Shown: positions 14,898-27,174, counted from the stretch's first letter. The stretch: 64,000 nt of DNA from Diphasiastrum complanatum (GCA_029204225.1 CM055111.1:10682785-10746784), one strand, 5' to 3'. Notes: generated by a model from the letters alone, not told the origin. Numbers and translations: made by a program.

Positions 14898-15036
14898 GAT
14901 TCTTGAGCTATGAACTGGAAGCCAATCAGTCGCAGAAGGTAATGTGCAAAAATGAGCTACTAACACTCCGAGCTCAATAGAACAAAAGAAATTTCAGTCA
15001 GCAGCCACAACCATATACGTTAGTTCCTACTCACGC

Positions 15037-15049
15037 TATATATATTATA
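15037..15049 (-). promoter_or_regulatory. TATA-like box of the GDSL gene
   Basis: The minus strand reads TATAATATATATA about 140 bp upstream of the chosen ATG at 14897. Distance and composition suit a core promoter; the transcription start would lie near 15005-15015. This is inference from position only. Confidence 0.45.
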
Positions 15050-15915
15050 CTTTTCTAGTATGCATTGTCAATGACGTAGCTGCTGAATGAAAGCTTTTTG
15101 CTACCACTGCGACGTTCTTAGTTGCTCTGTATGGCTGTAGTCGCTAATAGCTTAACGTCATTGGCTCTAGCAGATTTGCTGTATCTAGATTGTGGGCAGA
15201 GGTGGGAGTTGAGGCAGAGGTGAACTTCATCACTTATATATTTTGAAACTTAATCAGAGAGCTTCAGAGTTGATGGCTGCAGCCAATTATTGCATGTAAA
15301 AAGACAAACGTCTTAATTGCTAAAAGAGAAGTTACAGTGAGGAAGGTGGATCACCCATTTATTGGTTGGAGTTAAAATCGATAGCAAATGTCACAAAAGC
15401 ATAAGAATCCTTACATACACAGACAAAAAACACAAAATCAATATCTTCCATGGAGTGGAAGCTGGATTGTCTGAAAAAAGTGAGAAATAGCTGTAGCTGC
15501 CAGATAACTGCCAATTAAGCTCATCAGACAGTAGCAACAAGAACAACACCTACTACTCCTCCTAGTTCTGTTATTGGTAGTGGTAGTGAAAGGAAAAGTG
15601 AGAAGAAGAGGAGGAGGAGAAGCCAGAAGGAGAGTGGAGATGGTGTTGCCCGTGATGGCAGCCCAGAAAGGCTGCTCAGTGTCAGCCAGTTGTGTTTGTA
15701 TATGTAAGCTGGTGAAATACTAATAGTTCAGCAGTTTAAAAGACAAAATCCTATTGCCATCACCCACAACCAACAATAAAAGACCACCAAAGATAGCTTG
15801 GCTGGTTCATGATAAAAACCCATTTAAAACTTGCCACTATGTCTCATACAAGTTCACATAAGATATATTTACTTATCCTTAATTAGGTTACTTAACACTT
15901 AGTCTATTGGATAAT
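15050..15915. other. Upstream region of the GDSL gene, no gene seen
   Basis: Non-coding in appearance. It includes a purine-rich patch (AGAAGAAGAGGAGGAGGAG) at about 15602-15620. It may carry regulatory sites for the GDSL gene, but none can be named. Confidence 0.35.
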
Positions 15916-16069
15916 CCTTTGCCTCTGGCCTCGGGATGGTTTCACACTATTGGAGATTCTCAGCCTCGTGTTTCTCTTGCCACCCATTTTCCTTTGCCTC
16001 TGCCCTCAGGGTGGTTTCTCACTATATATTGGAGATTCGTAGCCTCGTGTTTCTCTTGCCACCCATTTT
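15916..16069. repeat. Imperfect 75/79 bp tandem duplication
   Basis: Two adjacent units (15916-15990 and 15991-16069) both start CCTTTGCCTCTG and end TCTTGCCACCCATTTT. They differ by a few substitutions and a 4 bp indel. A third partial copy of the end (CTCTTGCCACCCATTTTAAA) follows at about 16114. Confidence 0.85.
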
Positions 16070-17511
16070 AAAACCTCGACAAATCAGATTGCAAGCTATT
16101 GGGCTACTAAACATCTCTTGCCACCCATTTTAAAGCCTTGACAAGTGAGATGATCACAAGTTGCTAACCACCTCTCTTTCACATCTAGGTGTTAAATGGC
16201 GCGTTGCAAGTTGATTGTCTAGTTTAAATCATTTTTGTACCAATGGTCCATTTCCTTTAAATTGTCCCCCGCAACTCAACATGCTAGGAAAGGTCCTCGG
16301 GTCTAAAAATGCCACTTTAATGTGCCCTTATGTAACAAGGGGTCATGTCATCTCATGGTGGCAACTCAAGGTAAGTATGAAAAGTAGAGAGTCCATTTTT
16401 CCAATGCCAATCCCCATTTACTTGTCAGACATTAAAGTGTGAAAACACCCTTAGTCACTGCATGGTAAAACCATATTGGATTACATTAATGTTCAATAGC
16501 ATTTTAATTTTTTGCTTTGTTTTTTTTTTTTTCCGAAGTAGAGTGTGCCATGTTAGTGACAAGTTATGGCATAGCCTACTTGGTGTCAGGTGATAACTTG
16601 CCACTTACATGGCACCCTCTACTAAAAAACCATGTTTTTCAAAAGTTGGGAGTTGGGTCCATTTAGAGAGCTAGGTTCCATTTGAGAAACTAAGTTAACT
16701 CCCTTTCTTCAAAATAAGTACTTCTTCCAAATCATACTAATTGACGTGAGACCATATTACATTTTTTAACTCCATATAAGACTCTTGGATAACTTTATTA
16801 TTTATCTAGGTGATATTGGTGAACATATCCAAATTTTAACACTTCAATGTGAGTAGGCTCATTCAACATATTGCCAAATGTGAGCATATTGCCAACAAAT
16901 TGTAGGACAAAACTGTTACATCTATTATATTTGTACATCATTCAAAATTAGATTAAATACAAAATGACGAACACAAGAACCTGAGCACAAAACACTCTAC
17001 TTACAATACTCAACAATAGAATGCAAATTGTTACTCTCTTAGATCAAACTCACAAAAGATGTGGTTCGTCATGAGTATCCAATGTTGCACTATCATTTCC
17101 TTCAAACAAATGACATTTTCTTGCATTGAGTTGGATCATAAACCATGACCTTGGGTTTATTCAATATGGATGAGATATAATCTACAACAAAGCCAAAAAG
17201 TTAAATTGTTCATATACAAGATTTTGCATGTATCATTTAAATGTGATGGGTTTAATGTAGAAAGCAATTTACCTACATACGGGAGTAAGCTCGATTTTCC
17301 TTTCAGGTAGCACAACATTGGTAAACATGGAGGATGAAAAATGTAGAGTTTCACCTATTTTGAATGTCATGGAAGATTCACTAAAATGTCATGTGAGTCC
17401 ATTGATATACATTTTGTTGAATCAAGTAAGAAAATTTCATAGTTATCATTTCTGATGATGGCATTGCATGGTTGATACATGTCTCACAGTCAACTTCGCA
17501 AATATGGTGAA
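16070..17511. other. No gene recognised
   Basis: AT-rich sequence with no recognisable motif; open frames are short. Confidence 0.4.
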
Positions 17512-17721
17512 GTATGTCGACATAGTCTAGGTCACTTGAAAATAACATCAATGTCCCTTACACTAAAATGACTCATCTTTGAAACTTTGGAATTATACGA
17601 CAATGGAATTTACATTGTATGTTGACATAGTCTAGGTCACTTGAGATGACATTTATGTCCCTCGCACTAGAACGACTCTATTGTTGAGAAATTAGCATTA
17701 TATCACAATCGAATGTACATC
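17512..17721. repeat. Imperfect 105 bp tandem duplication
   Basis: Two adjacent units starting at 17512 and 17617 share GACATAGTCTAGGTCACTTG followed by similar sequence (ATGTCCCT, then CACTA and ACGACTC-type matches) throughout. Divergence is noticeable, so the duplication is not recent. Confidence 0.75.
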
Positions 17722-19559
17722 GCTATTGAAAACTCTTCCAACATGATAATGAGCCCACATAGTAGTGTATGATTCCTACTTAAACACAATAGATTGTTTG
17801 GTCCAAATCAAAAAATCTGTTCGTATCACAACAAAAACCATTTGTATGTTTCTAAGTTCTAGTTCATTCATGTGACATCTTTTGAGATAATCCACATACA
17901 AAATTCACATAACACTAAGTTAATTAGCATACACACATCAATAAAAACATACATTGATAACATATCTTTGTACAAGTCTTTGACAGGAGTTGAATACGAT
18001 TATCATCAATAATTTGCATATGAATTTGTACATCACCATCTTTAACAAACTTGAATAGAAAGAGAAAGTATGAAGTACAACATCTCATGTAAATTGTGCA
18101 ATTCTTAGCTCAATTTTTTGTCTCTAGTGAATGATTGACATAAAAAATGTGCATAGCCCATTTGAGTTCTCAATTGTGTATGACAAATTAACATGTTAGA
18201 GTTGTTCTCGTGGTACATTAGAAGGATTTCATCTCTTTTTCATTATCATTTAAATCCAATAGAGTCTTTTAATCTTTACCATTTGTGAATCTTTAGGAGC
18301 TACTAAGTTGTCCTTCATGCCAATTATGTGGTTTCACATTGATTCCCTGACATTTTTAAGCATATGCATAGGATCTGAAGGGTCATCAACTAATACATTT
18401 TTTCAATAGGGCAATTCTTAAAAAATGGACATACCCTCAAATGTTCCATCCCATGGATTCTTGGAAACAGGATGTTGAAGCTGTTCGTTGTGCTGTTGGG
18501 GAAATTATGACGAACCGGCCATCAGTGCATAATGTGCTACACCTATCGAATCAAACCAGGATAGCCAATCGAATGACTCGACTGATTTTATTCCATTCTC
18601 ACTTTGAAGTCGTCAGAATCGGTAGGGTCGATTACGCATACAAAAAAAAGTCTAAAGACTCTTAAATGCGAAAGCAGTAGAGACAAATCTATTAGAGAGC
18701 AGTATCAGGTTGAACAATAAATCGGAGTAGTATAACATTCACAATGGCATAATTACGAATGCAATAAGACAATGAATTGATTCAAAAAGTAAATAATACA
18801 AGTAATTTCAAATGAAAAGCACAAGACAATTGTGGTGATAACTGCGGTATCTCAAAACTGGCTCTGGCTCTACAATAGCTTTGGTGATGCGAAGATCAAT
18901 CAATAGCTTGACTTTCTATCTGAATCAAATCGATGTTATAACATCTACTATGTCTATCAATTGATTACAATGATCATCTGATTTCGAATTCTTGATGATC
19001 AATTAAATAATCGAATGCATCATATGTATCGACTTATTTGATGATTGTAAATTGTACATTTGATTAGATATATACAAATGCATAGAGACATTGAGCTATG
19101 TCATTTGAGGTGGACTTGGCAGTGATCACGGTTGTCACTATTCTAGGTGAGCAACGGTCATGGTTGTCATGATTTGAATAGGTGGTGATCATGGCTACTA
19201 TCATTGTCAAAATAGTTGCACAATGCAAAAATTAGCTAGTATAGGTGACTAGTTTTATTTAGAGTGGTACCACATTAGCAAGATAGTCGATAGATTGTCG
19301 ATTTGAGTCGAAGTCACATAGGCTGGAGTTGAGGATGACAAGGGTTTAAATGTTCAATTTGATAATTGATCGAATTGAACATTTTGAGCACCTGCCAATA
19401 ATTGACTTGAAACTCTTTCTTCGATAGTTTGACCGCCTTCGTTTGATTGTCACATAGGTACATGTCTTTGATTCTTGTGTATTTTTGCAAACTGTGCGAC
19501 AATGAGAGTAAATATGCAAGAAAATGAATGAATCTAGATTATTAGGGAGAGAAGGAACA
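17722..19559. other. No gene recognised
   Basis: AT-rich spacer; no LTR, coding or RNA motif that I can support. Confidence 0.4.
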
Positions 19560-19577
19560 CCCCCCCCCCCCCCCCCC
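19560..19577. repeat. Poly(C) run
   Basis: Eighteen consecutive C residues. Length in such runs is often uncertain in assemblies. Confidence 0.9.
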
Positions 19578-19732
19578 TTTCCTTCCTTAATCTGGATCCA
19601 TGAATGTCTTGATCTTTAGACTAAGTGATGCACAAAATATGTTGTGTGCATCACTACTCAGTGTCTTAGTGAATACATATATTGTCATGTTATGCGTTTG
19701 ACCCAACGGGGTTGGCTCAATCCAAAGTTTCT

Positions 19733-20074
19733 TTAATCCCAGGTTCGAGCCTCCCCTTGGAAACCAAGAAGCATGTTATGCGTTTGACAATACTCCAACC
19801 TTACTTCTTTGTTGATAATCTTACTCCTGACATAGTGATATTTAGTTTCAATGCGCTTACTCCTAGAATGAAATCTAGGGTTGACCAATAAGGCAATGGC
19901 ACTTTGATTATCACATAATACAATTGTCAGAACATTTTGCTTCAAAAAAATATCTGATAGCAAATTTATCAACCATACTGCTTGTTTAGTAGCTTGAAAA
20001 TTAGCGATATACTCTGATTCTATAGAAGAAAGAGCGATAGACTTGCTTATGACCGTTCTAGGAGATAGGACCAT
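19733..20074 (-). pseudogene. Ty1/copia RNase H fragment
   Basis: The minus strand reads the conserved copia RNase H end: ISKSIALSSIESEYIA, WLINLLSDI, CDNQSAIALLVNP and RSKRIETKYHYVRSKI, in that order. These are the last catalytic and tether regions of pol. Sequence to the right (20074-20150) keeps some similarity on the same strand but is broken. No LTR could be tied to it, and its sequence differs clearly from the copia copy at 5699-8649, so it is another lineage. Confidence 0.88.
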
Positions 20075-20149
20075 CGTTGAGGAAGAATGTAAATCCGGAT
20101 GTGGATTTATGAGAATCTACATCTCCCGCCCAACTTGTGTGTGTAAATT

Positions 20150-21183
20150 TGCAAAAGCATATATTTTGTGAATACTTTATCCATATAATAAAAAATTCAA
20201 CAAGTTTATTCCATTTCAAAATTAATCTCAATGTGAATGCATTTTGATTTCTTGAAATTCAACATGTATGCATATTATGATAGTTTTTAAGATCTTTATC
20301 ATGCAATTACCTAAAAATGATCATTTTACAACATATCTATTGGGTCTCTTGTGATTAAGTGAAATATAAAAGAGAACTCAACATAAAAATCATAATAGGA
20401 GCTTCACCAAACTATAGTTTCAGACCTCAACTTAGATCGACAGGCGGAATGTCTTGTAGGTGTCGAAGACAACCATGAAGGGAGCAAATCTGAGATACCC
20501 ATGCTTCCTTCTAGATTAGACATTCCAAATGGAGCGAGTATCAATTAGAGAAAAAAATACTAGAAAGCATTCACAGTGGAACACACACAAGAAAATAGAG
20601 AATCTGAATTAAGTTGTTGTGAATACAACGATCATGTGCCCTCAAATGGTTCACAATAATAGCGCACTATGTGCTGTGATCTCTAGCTATAGATTAAATA
20701 ACTATCTCTACTTCTTGAATGGATTTCACTCTCTCGAATATCTCTGATCCTAAGGAATCAGATAATCAAATAATTAAGACACAATGGAGTTCACGAAGGA
20801 ACTCTGAATCACGCTAAATTATTATTCGTGTTCTTGTCGCTCATCCATTCATTCATCACTCTTTTTTCTTCTTTATTCGTGAGTTGCCATTATGTATATA
20901 TACATGGAACAGATACAAGTTGACAGGATGTCGATGACGTGGACCTCAAACTCGAAGACCTCAAGCTCGAAGGATGTTCAAGGTCTTACTTCTTAATGTC
21001 ATTCACAAGGACGAAACTTTATTATACTATTTTCTTTTAAGCTACTTAGCTTTCTTTGAAATTACTTTGAAAAGACTTAATCTTTAGTTCCTACGAGGTA
21101 ATGCCTTAGGTTGTAACAAGATTGAATATACAACTCACCACCCAACTGTGAAACAACAACTTGGGTTCACACCCAAGCTTGGG
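20150..21183. other. No gene recognised
   Basis: AT-rich non-coding sequence, perhaps remnants of copia LTRs. Nothing can be named. Confidence 0.35.
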
Positions 21184-21504
21184 AGAGAGAAAGCTAGAAA
21201 AGCCCATACACACAAAATCCACTCAATCTCCAAATTAATTAGATAAAAGTGAGAAGTACAATGATACTATAGATCCACAAGCTAACACAATGCTCAAAAA
21301 TGATTAGACCTCATATTTACAACCTCTTAATCCTATTGGACCATTGATCCATCCATCTCTCCATTCTATTGGACCATTCTCAAGCATATCTCAAATCCTA
21401 TTGGACCAATGGTACTTCCACCTCTTAATTCTATTGGACCTCTTGAACTTTGACTTGTCACACATCAAACTAACTAAAGACACTTGTCAATAACCTATTT
21501 AGCT
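21184..21504. repeat. LTR-like direct repeat, left copy
   Basis: This segment (from AGAAAGCTAGAAAAGC to CAATAACCTATTTAGCT) recurs at 25019-25306 in the same orientation with high similarity. The left copy has about 35 bp extra, containing a further copy of the TCCTATTGGACCA phrase. The pair flanks copia coding fragments at 3.8 kb spacing, so they are probably parts of the two LTRs of one element. Confidence 0.65.
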
Positions 21505-22273
21505 AGAGATCTCTTGCCAATACCTTTGAAGAGTACTCCACCAATATGCCACTATGATCATGGGCTTCCTCCATGCTTCATGATGGTCTATGATTTGAAA
21601 GCTCCACATGCATGATGGCTGACCATAAATAGAGAAATTCGAGGCTTCCAAGCCTCATAAGGATCATAGAGATCAAGATCATAAGATGTGAAAAGGATGA
21701 TCATCAAAATTATGCTTTCTAGCTTGACTAAGCCACATACAATGAACTATATCCATGATGGATCTAATCTTGATATCAAACACTATCTTGATCTTTTTCA
21801 GGCTAATTACTCTCTCAAGGATGTAAGTGTGTACTTTGGATGCTTCACTTAATCTCAAGAGGAGTTCACAATTTGCCTCAAAACATGTGAAAACATGATT
21901 TTCAAAAACATGAGTAACAAGCTCAATCTTGTTCTAGAACCAAGAGCATACTTTTGATAGTACAATATCTTGCTTTCAAAATGTATTGGAAACATATCTA
22001 AGTCAAAAATGACAAGAAACATGTCCATACCATAAGCATCTTACAAAACTAGTATAGCCTTTCTTAAACTTTGAGATCCAAAAAATTCAATAAAGCAAGA
22101 TAGCATATCAAGTAAAGGAAAAGAAGCATATCTGAATGTGTTGTAGTAGATACAACATGAAAGATGCCCCTCTTTTCCATGTAAGGTGAGCCATTATTAA
22201 GACTTGGACATGCATCTTGAAGATCGTTTTGAAATCATATAAAGAAGAGACTTCTCCTCACACCTTGGCCCCA
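21505..22273. other. Probable copia internal remnant, not resolved
   Basis: Sequence between the left LTR-like repeat and the integrase fragment. By position it should hold the 3' part of the element's pol, but no RT or RNase H motif is readable. Confidence 0.3.
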
Positions 22274-22640
22274 TCACAACTTGAATACCTTCAAAAGAGA
22301 TAACTTGTGATGCTTTTTGAGAAGCCTTGATCTCGCCACTTCCAAGGTTGAATCTTCATGCAATATGACATCTCTATTCACAACCACTTTTGAAATAGAG
22401 AGTGTAAAGACACTAAAGGCCTCCTTGATGGATGAGTATCCAATCATGATCCATGAGCTTGGATCATCCTTCCTCCTTGTTTCCAAGGGAATATGTGCAT
22501 ATCAAGCACTACCAAGCTCACTAAGGTGATCAACCTTAGGCTTCATCTTGAATAAAACTTCATATGGTGCTATTCCTTCAAGAGCTCCAATACTCCTCAA
22601 AGCTTTGATCTTCAATGATAATTTCTTCTCAACATATGCT
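22274..22640 (-). pseudogene. Ty1/copia integrase C-terminal fragment
   Basis: The minus strand reads KALRSIGALEGIAPYEVLFK and then WIMIGYSSIKEAFSVF ... SKVVVNRDVILHEDS. This is the standard copia block at the end of integrase, with the GYS...Y...VV.RDV.F.E pattern just before RT. Frames are broken at about 22500. The orientation is opposite to the gag-protease segment that follows at 22824. Confidence 0.8.
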
Positions 22641-22823
22641 TTGAATAATAAGGAATAATCATACACCATAATACTTGAAGAGAGAAGATATGTGGCTAGT
22701 GAGAATCATCTCATAGTTTGTTGTAAGATCTTGCATAGGAGATGGTAGCACACCATTATTGGATCCTATAGTGAGAGAGAAGCAACATTTTTTGTTCATC
22801 ACTTTTGTTTATCTCCACTTTAC

Positions 22824-23399
22824 ATGGCCTCAATGGGTTCATACTTGTTGGAACCAAGTGAGAGATTGTCTACTTCCAATTATTCAATATGGAAGTTGAG
22901 GATGGAGTCCATCTTGATACTCCAAGATGTGATGGACATTGTACATGGGATTGAGGAGGAGCCTCAAGTCCCTCAAGCAGTACAAAAATACAAGAAGAGA
23001 GCTAGGATGACTCTCCACTTTATCAAGATGAAAGTCTCTAATGAGATTTTGAGAGAGATTGGTGATTGTACTACATCCAAGGAAGCTTGGGATTGTCTCA
23101 AGTCTATCTATGAGACTGAACACCTCTAGGCTCCTCACTCTTAGAAATAAAATCCTCCAAAGTAGTCAAAAGAGTGATGAGAGTGCATCTAATTATGTTT
23201 TGAGTGTCAAGGATATTTATAGGGAGCTTACATGCATTGGTGACTCAATCAATCAAAGTGAGCTAGTCCAAGTCATTCTCAATGGCTTGAGAGATGAATA
23301 TGACAACCTTGTCCAATCCTATGCCATTAAGGAGGAGCTACCGAGTTTGGAGGCCCTTCAAAGTGTGCTTATTTCTGAAGAATCAAGACAAGAGTAGAA
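22824..23399 (+). pseudogene. Ty1/copia gag
   Basis: The frame starts at ATG 22824 (MASMGSYLLEPSERL) and reads the full gag N-terminus (NYSIWKLRMESILI, then EILREIGDCTTSKEAW). A frameshift near 23125 moves the reading to the frame 23059-23397, which ends at a TAG at 23395-23397. The next methionine (23410) reopens the same frame. It is the same family as the gag at 5699 and that at 26396, so comparing the three would give a good consensus. The protein would form the particle that packages element RNA. Confidence 0.9.
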
Positions 23400-23403
23400 A
23401 CTC

Positions 23404-24213
23404 TTGAGGATGGACAAGCTATCACTCAATCATGATGATGGCAAAGTTCTATTTGCCAAGCACAAAGAGAGGAGTAAGAAGCAACACCATCACTTCTCTA
23501 ATGACAAAGCCAAAGATCGAGATGGAGAGGAGGAGGACACCTCTCATGCTTTTGCTTCAAGTTTCAAGAAGAAGAAGATCAAGTGCTTTTATTGTGGCAA
23601 GAAAGGCCATTATGCCACCAATTGCTTCAAGAAGAAGAATCAACTCAAGCAAGCCAACATCTCTAATGAGAAGGAAGACTATATTGCAAGTGATGGAGAA
23701 GGCTCTCTTATGGGATCAAGCTTCTCCTCTTCCACCTTCAACAAGGATGACTCATGGTATATTGATACTGGACCATCTTCACATATGTGTGGCTCCAAGC
23801 ACTCTTTTTCATCTATTATGTCTTATGATGGAGTCGAGAAGACCATATACATTGCAAGTGAGCATGAGTGCAATATTGAAGGAGTAGGGATTATTCCCTT
23901 GAAGCTTGCATCTTCTAAAGATCTCTTTCTCAACAATGTTCTTTTTGTCCCAAAGCTTACAAAGAACATCTTAAGCGTTGGCCAACTTCTTGATAGTGGC
24001 CTTGATGTCAATTTTCATATTGACAATTGTGTGATCAAGAAGGATGGTGAGATCCTTGCATATGGATCAAGATTTGAAGGCATCTACAAGTTGGATCCAA
24101 GTGAGAGCCCAAACTCTCTTCATGTTTCTTATATGTCCAATCTTTCAAAGGAGGATGATCTCTCCAAAACTAGATCTACTTCACATCAAATGATGGAAAA
24201 TAGGCAAAGTTAG
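23404..24213 (+). pseudogene. Ty1/copia gag zinc knuckle and protease
   Basis: An uninterrupted frame of 269 residues. The CCHC knuckle CFYCGKKGHYATNC is at about residues 61-74. The retropepsin motif is DTGPSSHM (near 23765), where the family usually has D-S/T-G-A. The protease core VLFVPKLTKNILSVGQLLDS follows. The frame then continues into the pre-integrase linker and stops at 24213; integrase is not found in this orientation. It continues the gag at 22824-23399. Confidence 0.9.
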
Positions 24214-24752
24214 GATCAACCTCTCTTAGCACGTGTGGAATACACTAAGAAACCAAATTTGACTCAAATACAATGATATTTCATGAAACAAAATGGCTAA
24301 GATCTTAAAATAGTGCCTAGATCACATATAGATGAGATTGGTAAGCATTCAACTGTGATTTGGGATCAAACAAGCAATCTCTTAACCAAACCAAATGTGT
24401 CCACACAAGCCTAGGTGCCCTATCTAAAGCTTATAACTTTTGATTGGCTCAACCAAATGGAATGAGACTGATTGCATCAGAAACTAGACAAAAATAGCTT
24501 CAAAACAAGCTATCTAGCAAAATTTTTGGATCAAACATGAAAGATAACTCTCAAACTGAAATTGGATGTTCCTCACACATTTCTGAGCACATGATTCTAT
24601 ACAGTACCAGGTCAGACCCAATCAATGCCCTATTCATCTCTTTTGATCCAAAATTGAACAAGATGGCTTGGAAAATGGATCTTGACAATTCCTAGCTCAA
24701 GATTGATAAAAAGTTTTCACTCAAATGGATAAAAATGCATGAGAATCTTAGG
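24214..24752 (-). other. Probable copia leader (untranslated) region
   Basis: Lies between the end of the plus-strand protease frame and a minus-strand primer-binding site. Its right end (GACAATTCCTAGCT ... CTTAGGT) matches the segment next to the primer-binding site at 8769, so it is the untranslated leader of the same family, reading on the minus strand. Confidence 0.55.
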
Positions 24753-24767
24753 TGGTCTCTGATACCA
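24753..24767 (-). other. Primer-binding site for initiator tRNA-Met (minus strand)
   Basis: The plus strand reads TGGTCTCTGATACCA, one base away from the usual complement of the initiator tRNA-Met site. A minus-strand 5' LTR should lie to its right. Confidence 0.65.
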
Positions 24768-25306
24768 TATTGATTTCACACATGTGGAGAGTCCACTACA
24801 TGCGCTTGTGATCTCCTAAGGTGTGTGGATGCACTAAGATCAAGACTAGATTGAGATTCAAGATCTATCTTTGATTCTATGGCCAAAACACACTACTACA
24901 TGCATTCACTCACTTCCAACTCTCACTCACGTGTGTGGGAAGTGTTAAAAATTTATTCTAAGTAAAAACAAGCTGCTCTCCTTGAGTAGAGAGAGAAAAT
25001 CTTCATGAGCTCTCGGGTAGAGAGTGAAAGCTAGAAAAGCACATACACACAAAATCCACTCAGTCTCCAAATAAATTAGATCAAAGTGAGTAGAATGATA
25101 CTATAGATTCATGAGCTAACACAATGCTCAAACATGATTGGACCTCATATCTACAACCTCCTAATCCTATTGGACCATTGATCCATCCATCTCTCCATTC
25201 TATTGGACCAGTGGTACTTCCACCTCTTAATTCTATTGAACCTCTTGAACTTTGACTTGTCACACATCAAACTAACTAAAGACACTTGTCAAGAACCTAT
25301 TTAGCT
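24768..25306 (-). repeat. Copia LTR (5' LTR of a minus-strand element), partial
   Basis: Starts next to the primer-binding site with ATTGATTTCACACATG, similar to the LTR end at 8782 (GAATTCACACGTGTGG, then TCTCCTAAG in both). Its 25019-25306 part is the direct repeat of 21184-21504. The far boundary beyond 25306 is not resolved. Confidence 0.55.
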
Positions 25307-25564
25307 TGAGTTTTCCACTTGTGCTTTTGGCCTAATAATGACAAAACAAGTGTACTTCACTAATTGACCTCTAAAGCCAAAAAATGACTAAATTTACTGA
25401 TGACACCTAGAAGCTTGACTATGAAACTTTATGAGAACCCTATAAGAAATTTTTTTAATTTATGTTACAGTTCTCCACACATGGAAACATCCTTCACACA
25501 TGTGAGATTCACTCACAAACTTCTAACATAGGAATACCAAGCTAGATTTTTTCCAATTTCTCAC

Positions 25565-26396
25565 AAAGATGTGTACCTTAGCACCCTCTTGGCCATCTTC
25601 CAATGATGGATATTTGGATCTTGCATAGATTGACTCAACTTGTGCACACAATAGCTCAAGTCGGGTCTAGTGATGCTAAGTCATATCAAGGAGCCAATAA
25701 GACTTCTAAAATGTGTGATGTCCTTGAAGGATCTTTCATCACCTTTATTAGGATCTTTTGCAATATGCTCCATTGGAACTTTTCATATGAATTTTTTCAA
25801 CATAGAAAGAGCATATCTAGATTTACATATAAAAGCATAATCATCATGAATGTCATTCTCTAGGGCTAAGATATAGTGGATCTCTCCTAGATCTTGCATT
25901 TTGAACTCTTTTCCAAATGCAACTTTAGTCTCTTCAACTAAATTGATACAACTTCCACAAAGGATAATGTCATCTATAGATGAGAAGAATGACAATATCA
26001 CAAGCAACAAACTTTATATACATGGAAGGATCACAGTCACCAAGAGTAAATCCTAGTGAGATAAGAAGTATTGTTAGATTAAGCACTTTTGAAGTGTTTT
26101 GGTATTCATAAATAGCTTTTAAAGAATTCCAAGCTTTCTTGGCCAATGTGCAAGAGGCTACCTCCTTCATGAGGTCATCACCAACATTCATTTTGATGCA
26201 ATGAAGTGCTAGTCTGGTCTTCTTCTTGTATCTAACCAATTATTGTCCTCCAAGAAGCTCATCCTCTTTATCTAGGACAATATCAAATAGGTCTTGGATC
26301 ACTAGAAGTGACTCCATCCTCACTTTCCATATTGAATAGTTTGTAGAATTTAACCTCTCACTAGATCCAAGAAGGAATCCACCAATGGTTCCCATC
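25565..26396 (-). pseudogene. Internally deleted Ty1/copia: gag joined to RT and RNase H
   Basis: The minus strand begins with gag at ATG 26396 (MGTIGGFLLGSSERL ... NYSIWKVRMESLLVIQ, then KKTRLALHCIKMNVGDDL). After about 115 residues it passes straight into the middle of RT (ISLGFTLGDCDPSMY, then a VDD catalytic box near 25970). It continues through LGEIHYILALE and RNase H (TRPDLSYCVHKLSQS, HHWKMAKRVLRY) to about 25565. Protease, integrase and the first half of RT are deleted. Stops and a frameshift are present, one of them a Trp-to-TGA change. Unlike the copies at 5699 and 22824, this copy reads in the same direction as its primer-binding site at 27163. Confidence 0.88.
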
Positions 26397-27162
26397 TCTC
26401 TAATGACTTGTACTAATGATGTACTTGTTGGCCCTCCCTAAGCTCTTTTCCAAAATTTGCCTCACTAGCAACTCACTTGATGTTCACAAAGACACAAGTG
26501 GCAAGATCCCCTTGATCTTGATTCACAAGAACTTTTAGGAAGGTTTCTACAAAACAATGCTCAAGGAAATTGGTTTTGTTTGAACCTAGAAACTCACAAA
26601 GGTCTCACTTGTCTTGATTACCTCAAATTTGACTTCTAGAACTCTCAATGGACTTCTAGCCATAGTTCTTAAATTATATAACAAAGATGACATGAATATT
26701 AGATGAGAATCCATCAAATACTTATCAAATTTTACCAATTTTTACCATTTTTGGACAAAAACATGACTAAATCTCACTCACACCTCTTGATGGTTTTACA
26801 AGACCTGTATATCACTTTAAGAGGACCTTTTCTCAGCCTAGATTGATTAGATTCCATGACACTAAGTCAAATCTAATCAATGGCACTTGATCTTGGTAGC
26901 TTTTCCTAGGATTAGCACCAAAAAACACCATCAAAATGCAATAGAATCCAAATTTATGGATTTAACTAACATTGAGCATTAAATGCAGGTTCAGAGGTGC
27001 CCACACACGTGGACAGTATGGATTTGGATCCCTACCAAGTTTGGAATCAAATCCTCTCACAAAAATGTAGATTCTAGCTCGCCCTCTCAATACTAGTTTC
27101 TAGCACCAATACTTGCTAAAAATGGATTTGCATTAGATCAATGGTTTATGCTCTTGTACTTG
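26397..27162 (-). other. Copia leader region
   Basis: About 770 bp between the gag start and the primer-binding site of the minus-strand copia copy. No ORF of note, as expected for an untranslated leader. Confidence 0.5.
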
Positions 27163-27174
27163 GAGCTGATACCA
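27163..27174 (-). other. Primer-binding site for initiator tRNA-Met (minus strand)
   Basis: The plus strand reads GAGCTGATACCA, close to the consensus complement. It is followed at 27175 by TGTGAAAGTAC, a plausible LTR end. Confidence 0.6.
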
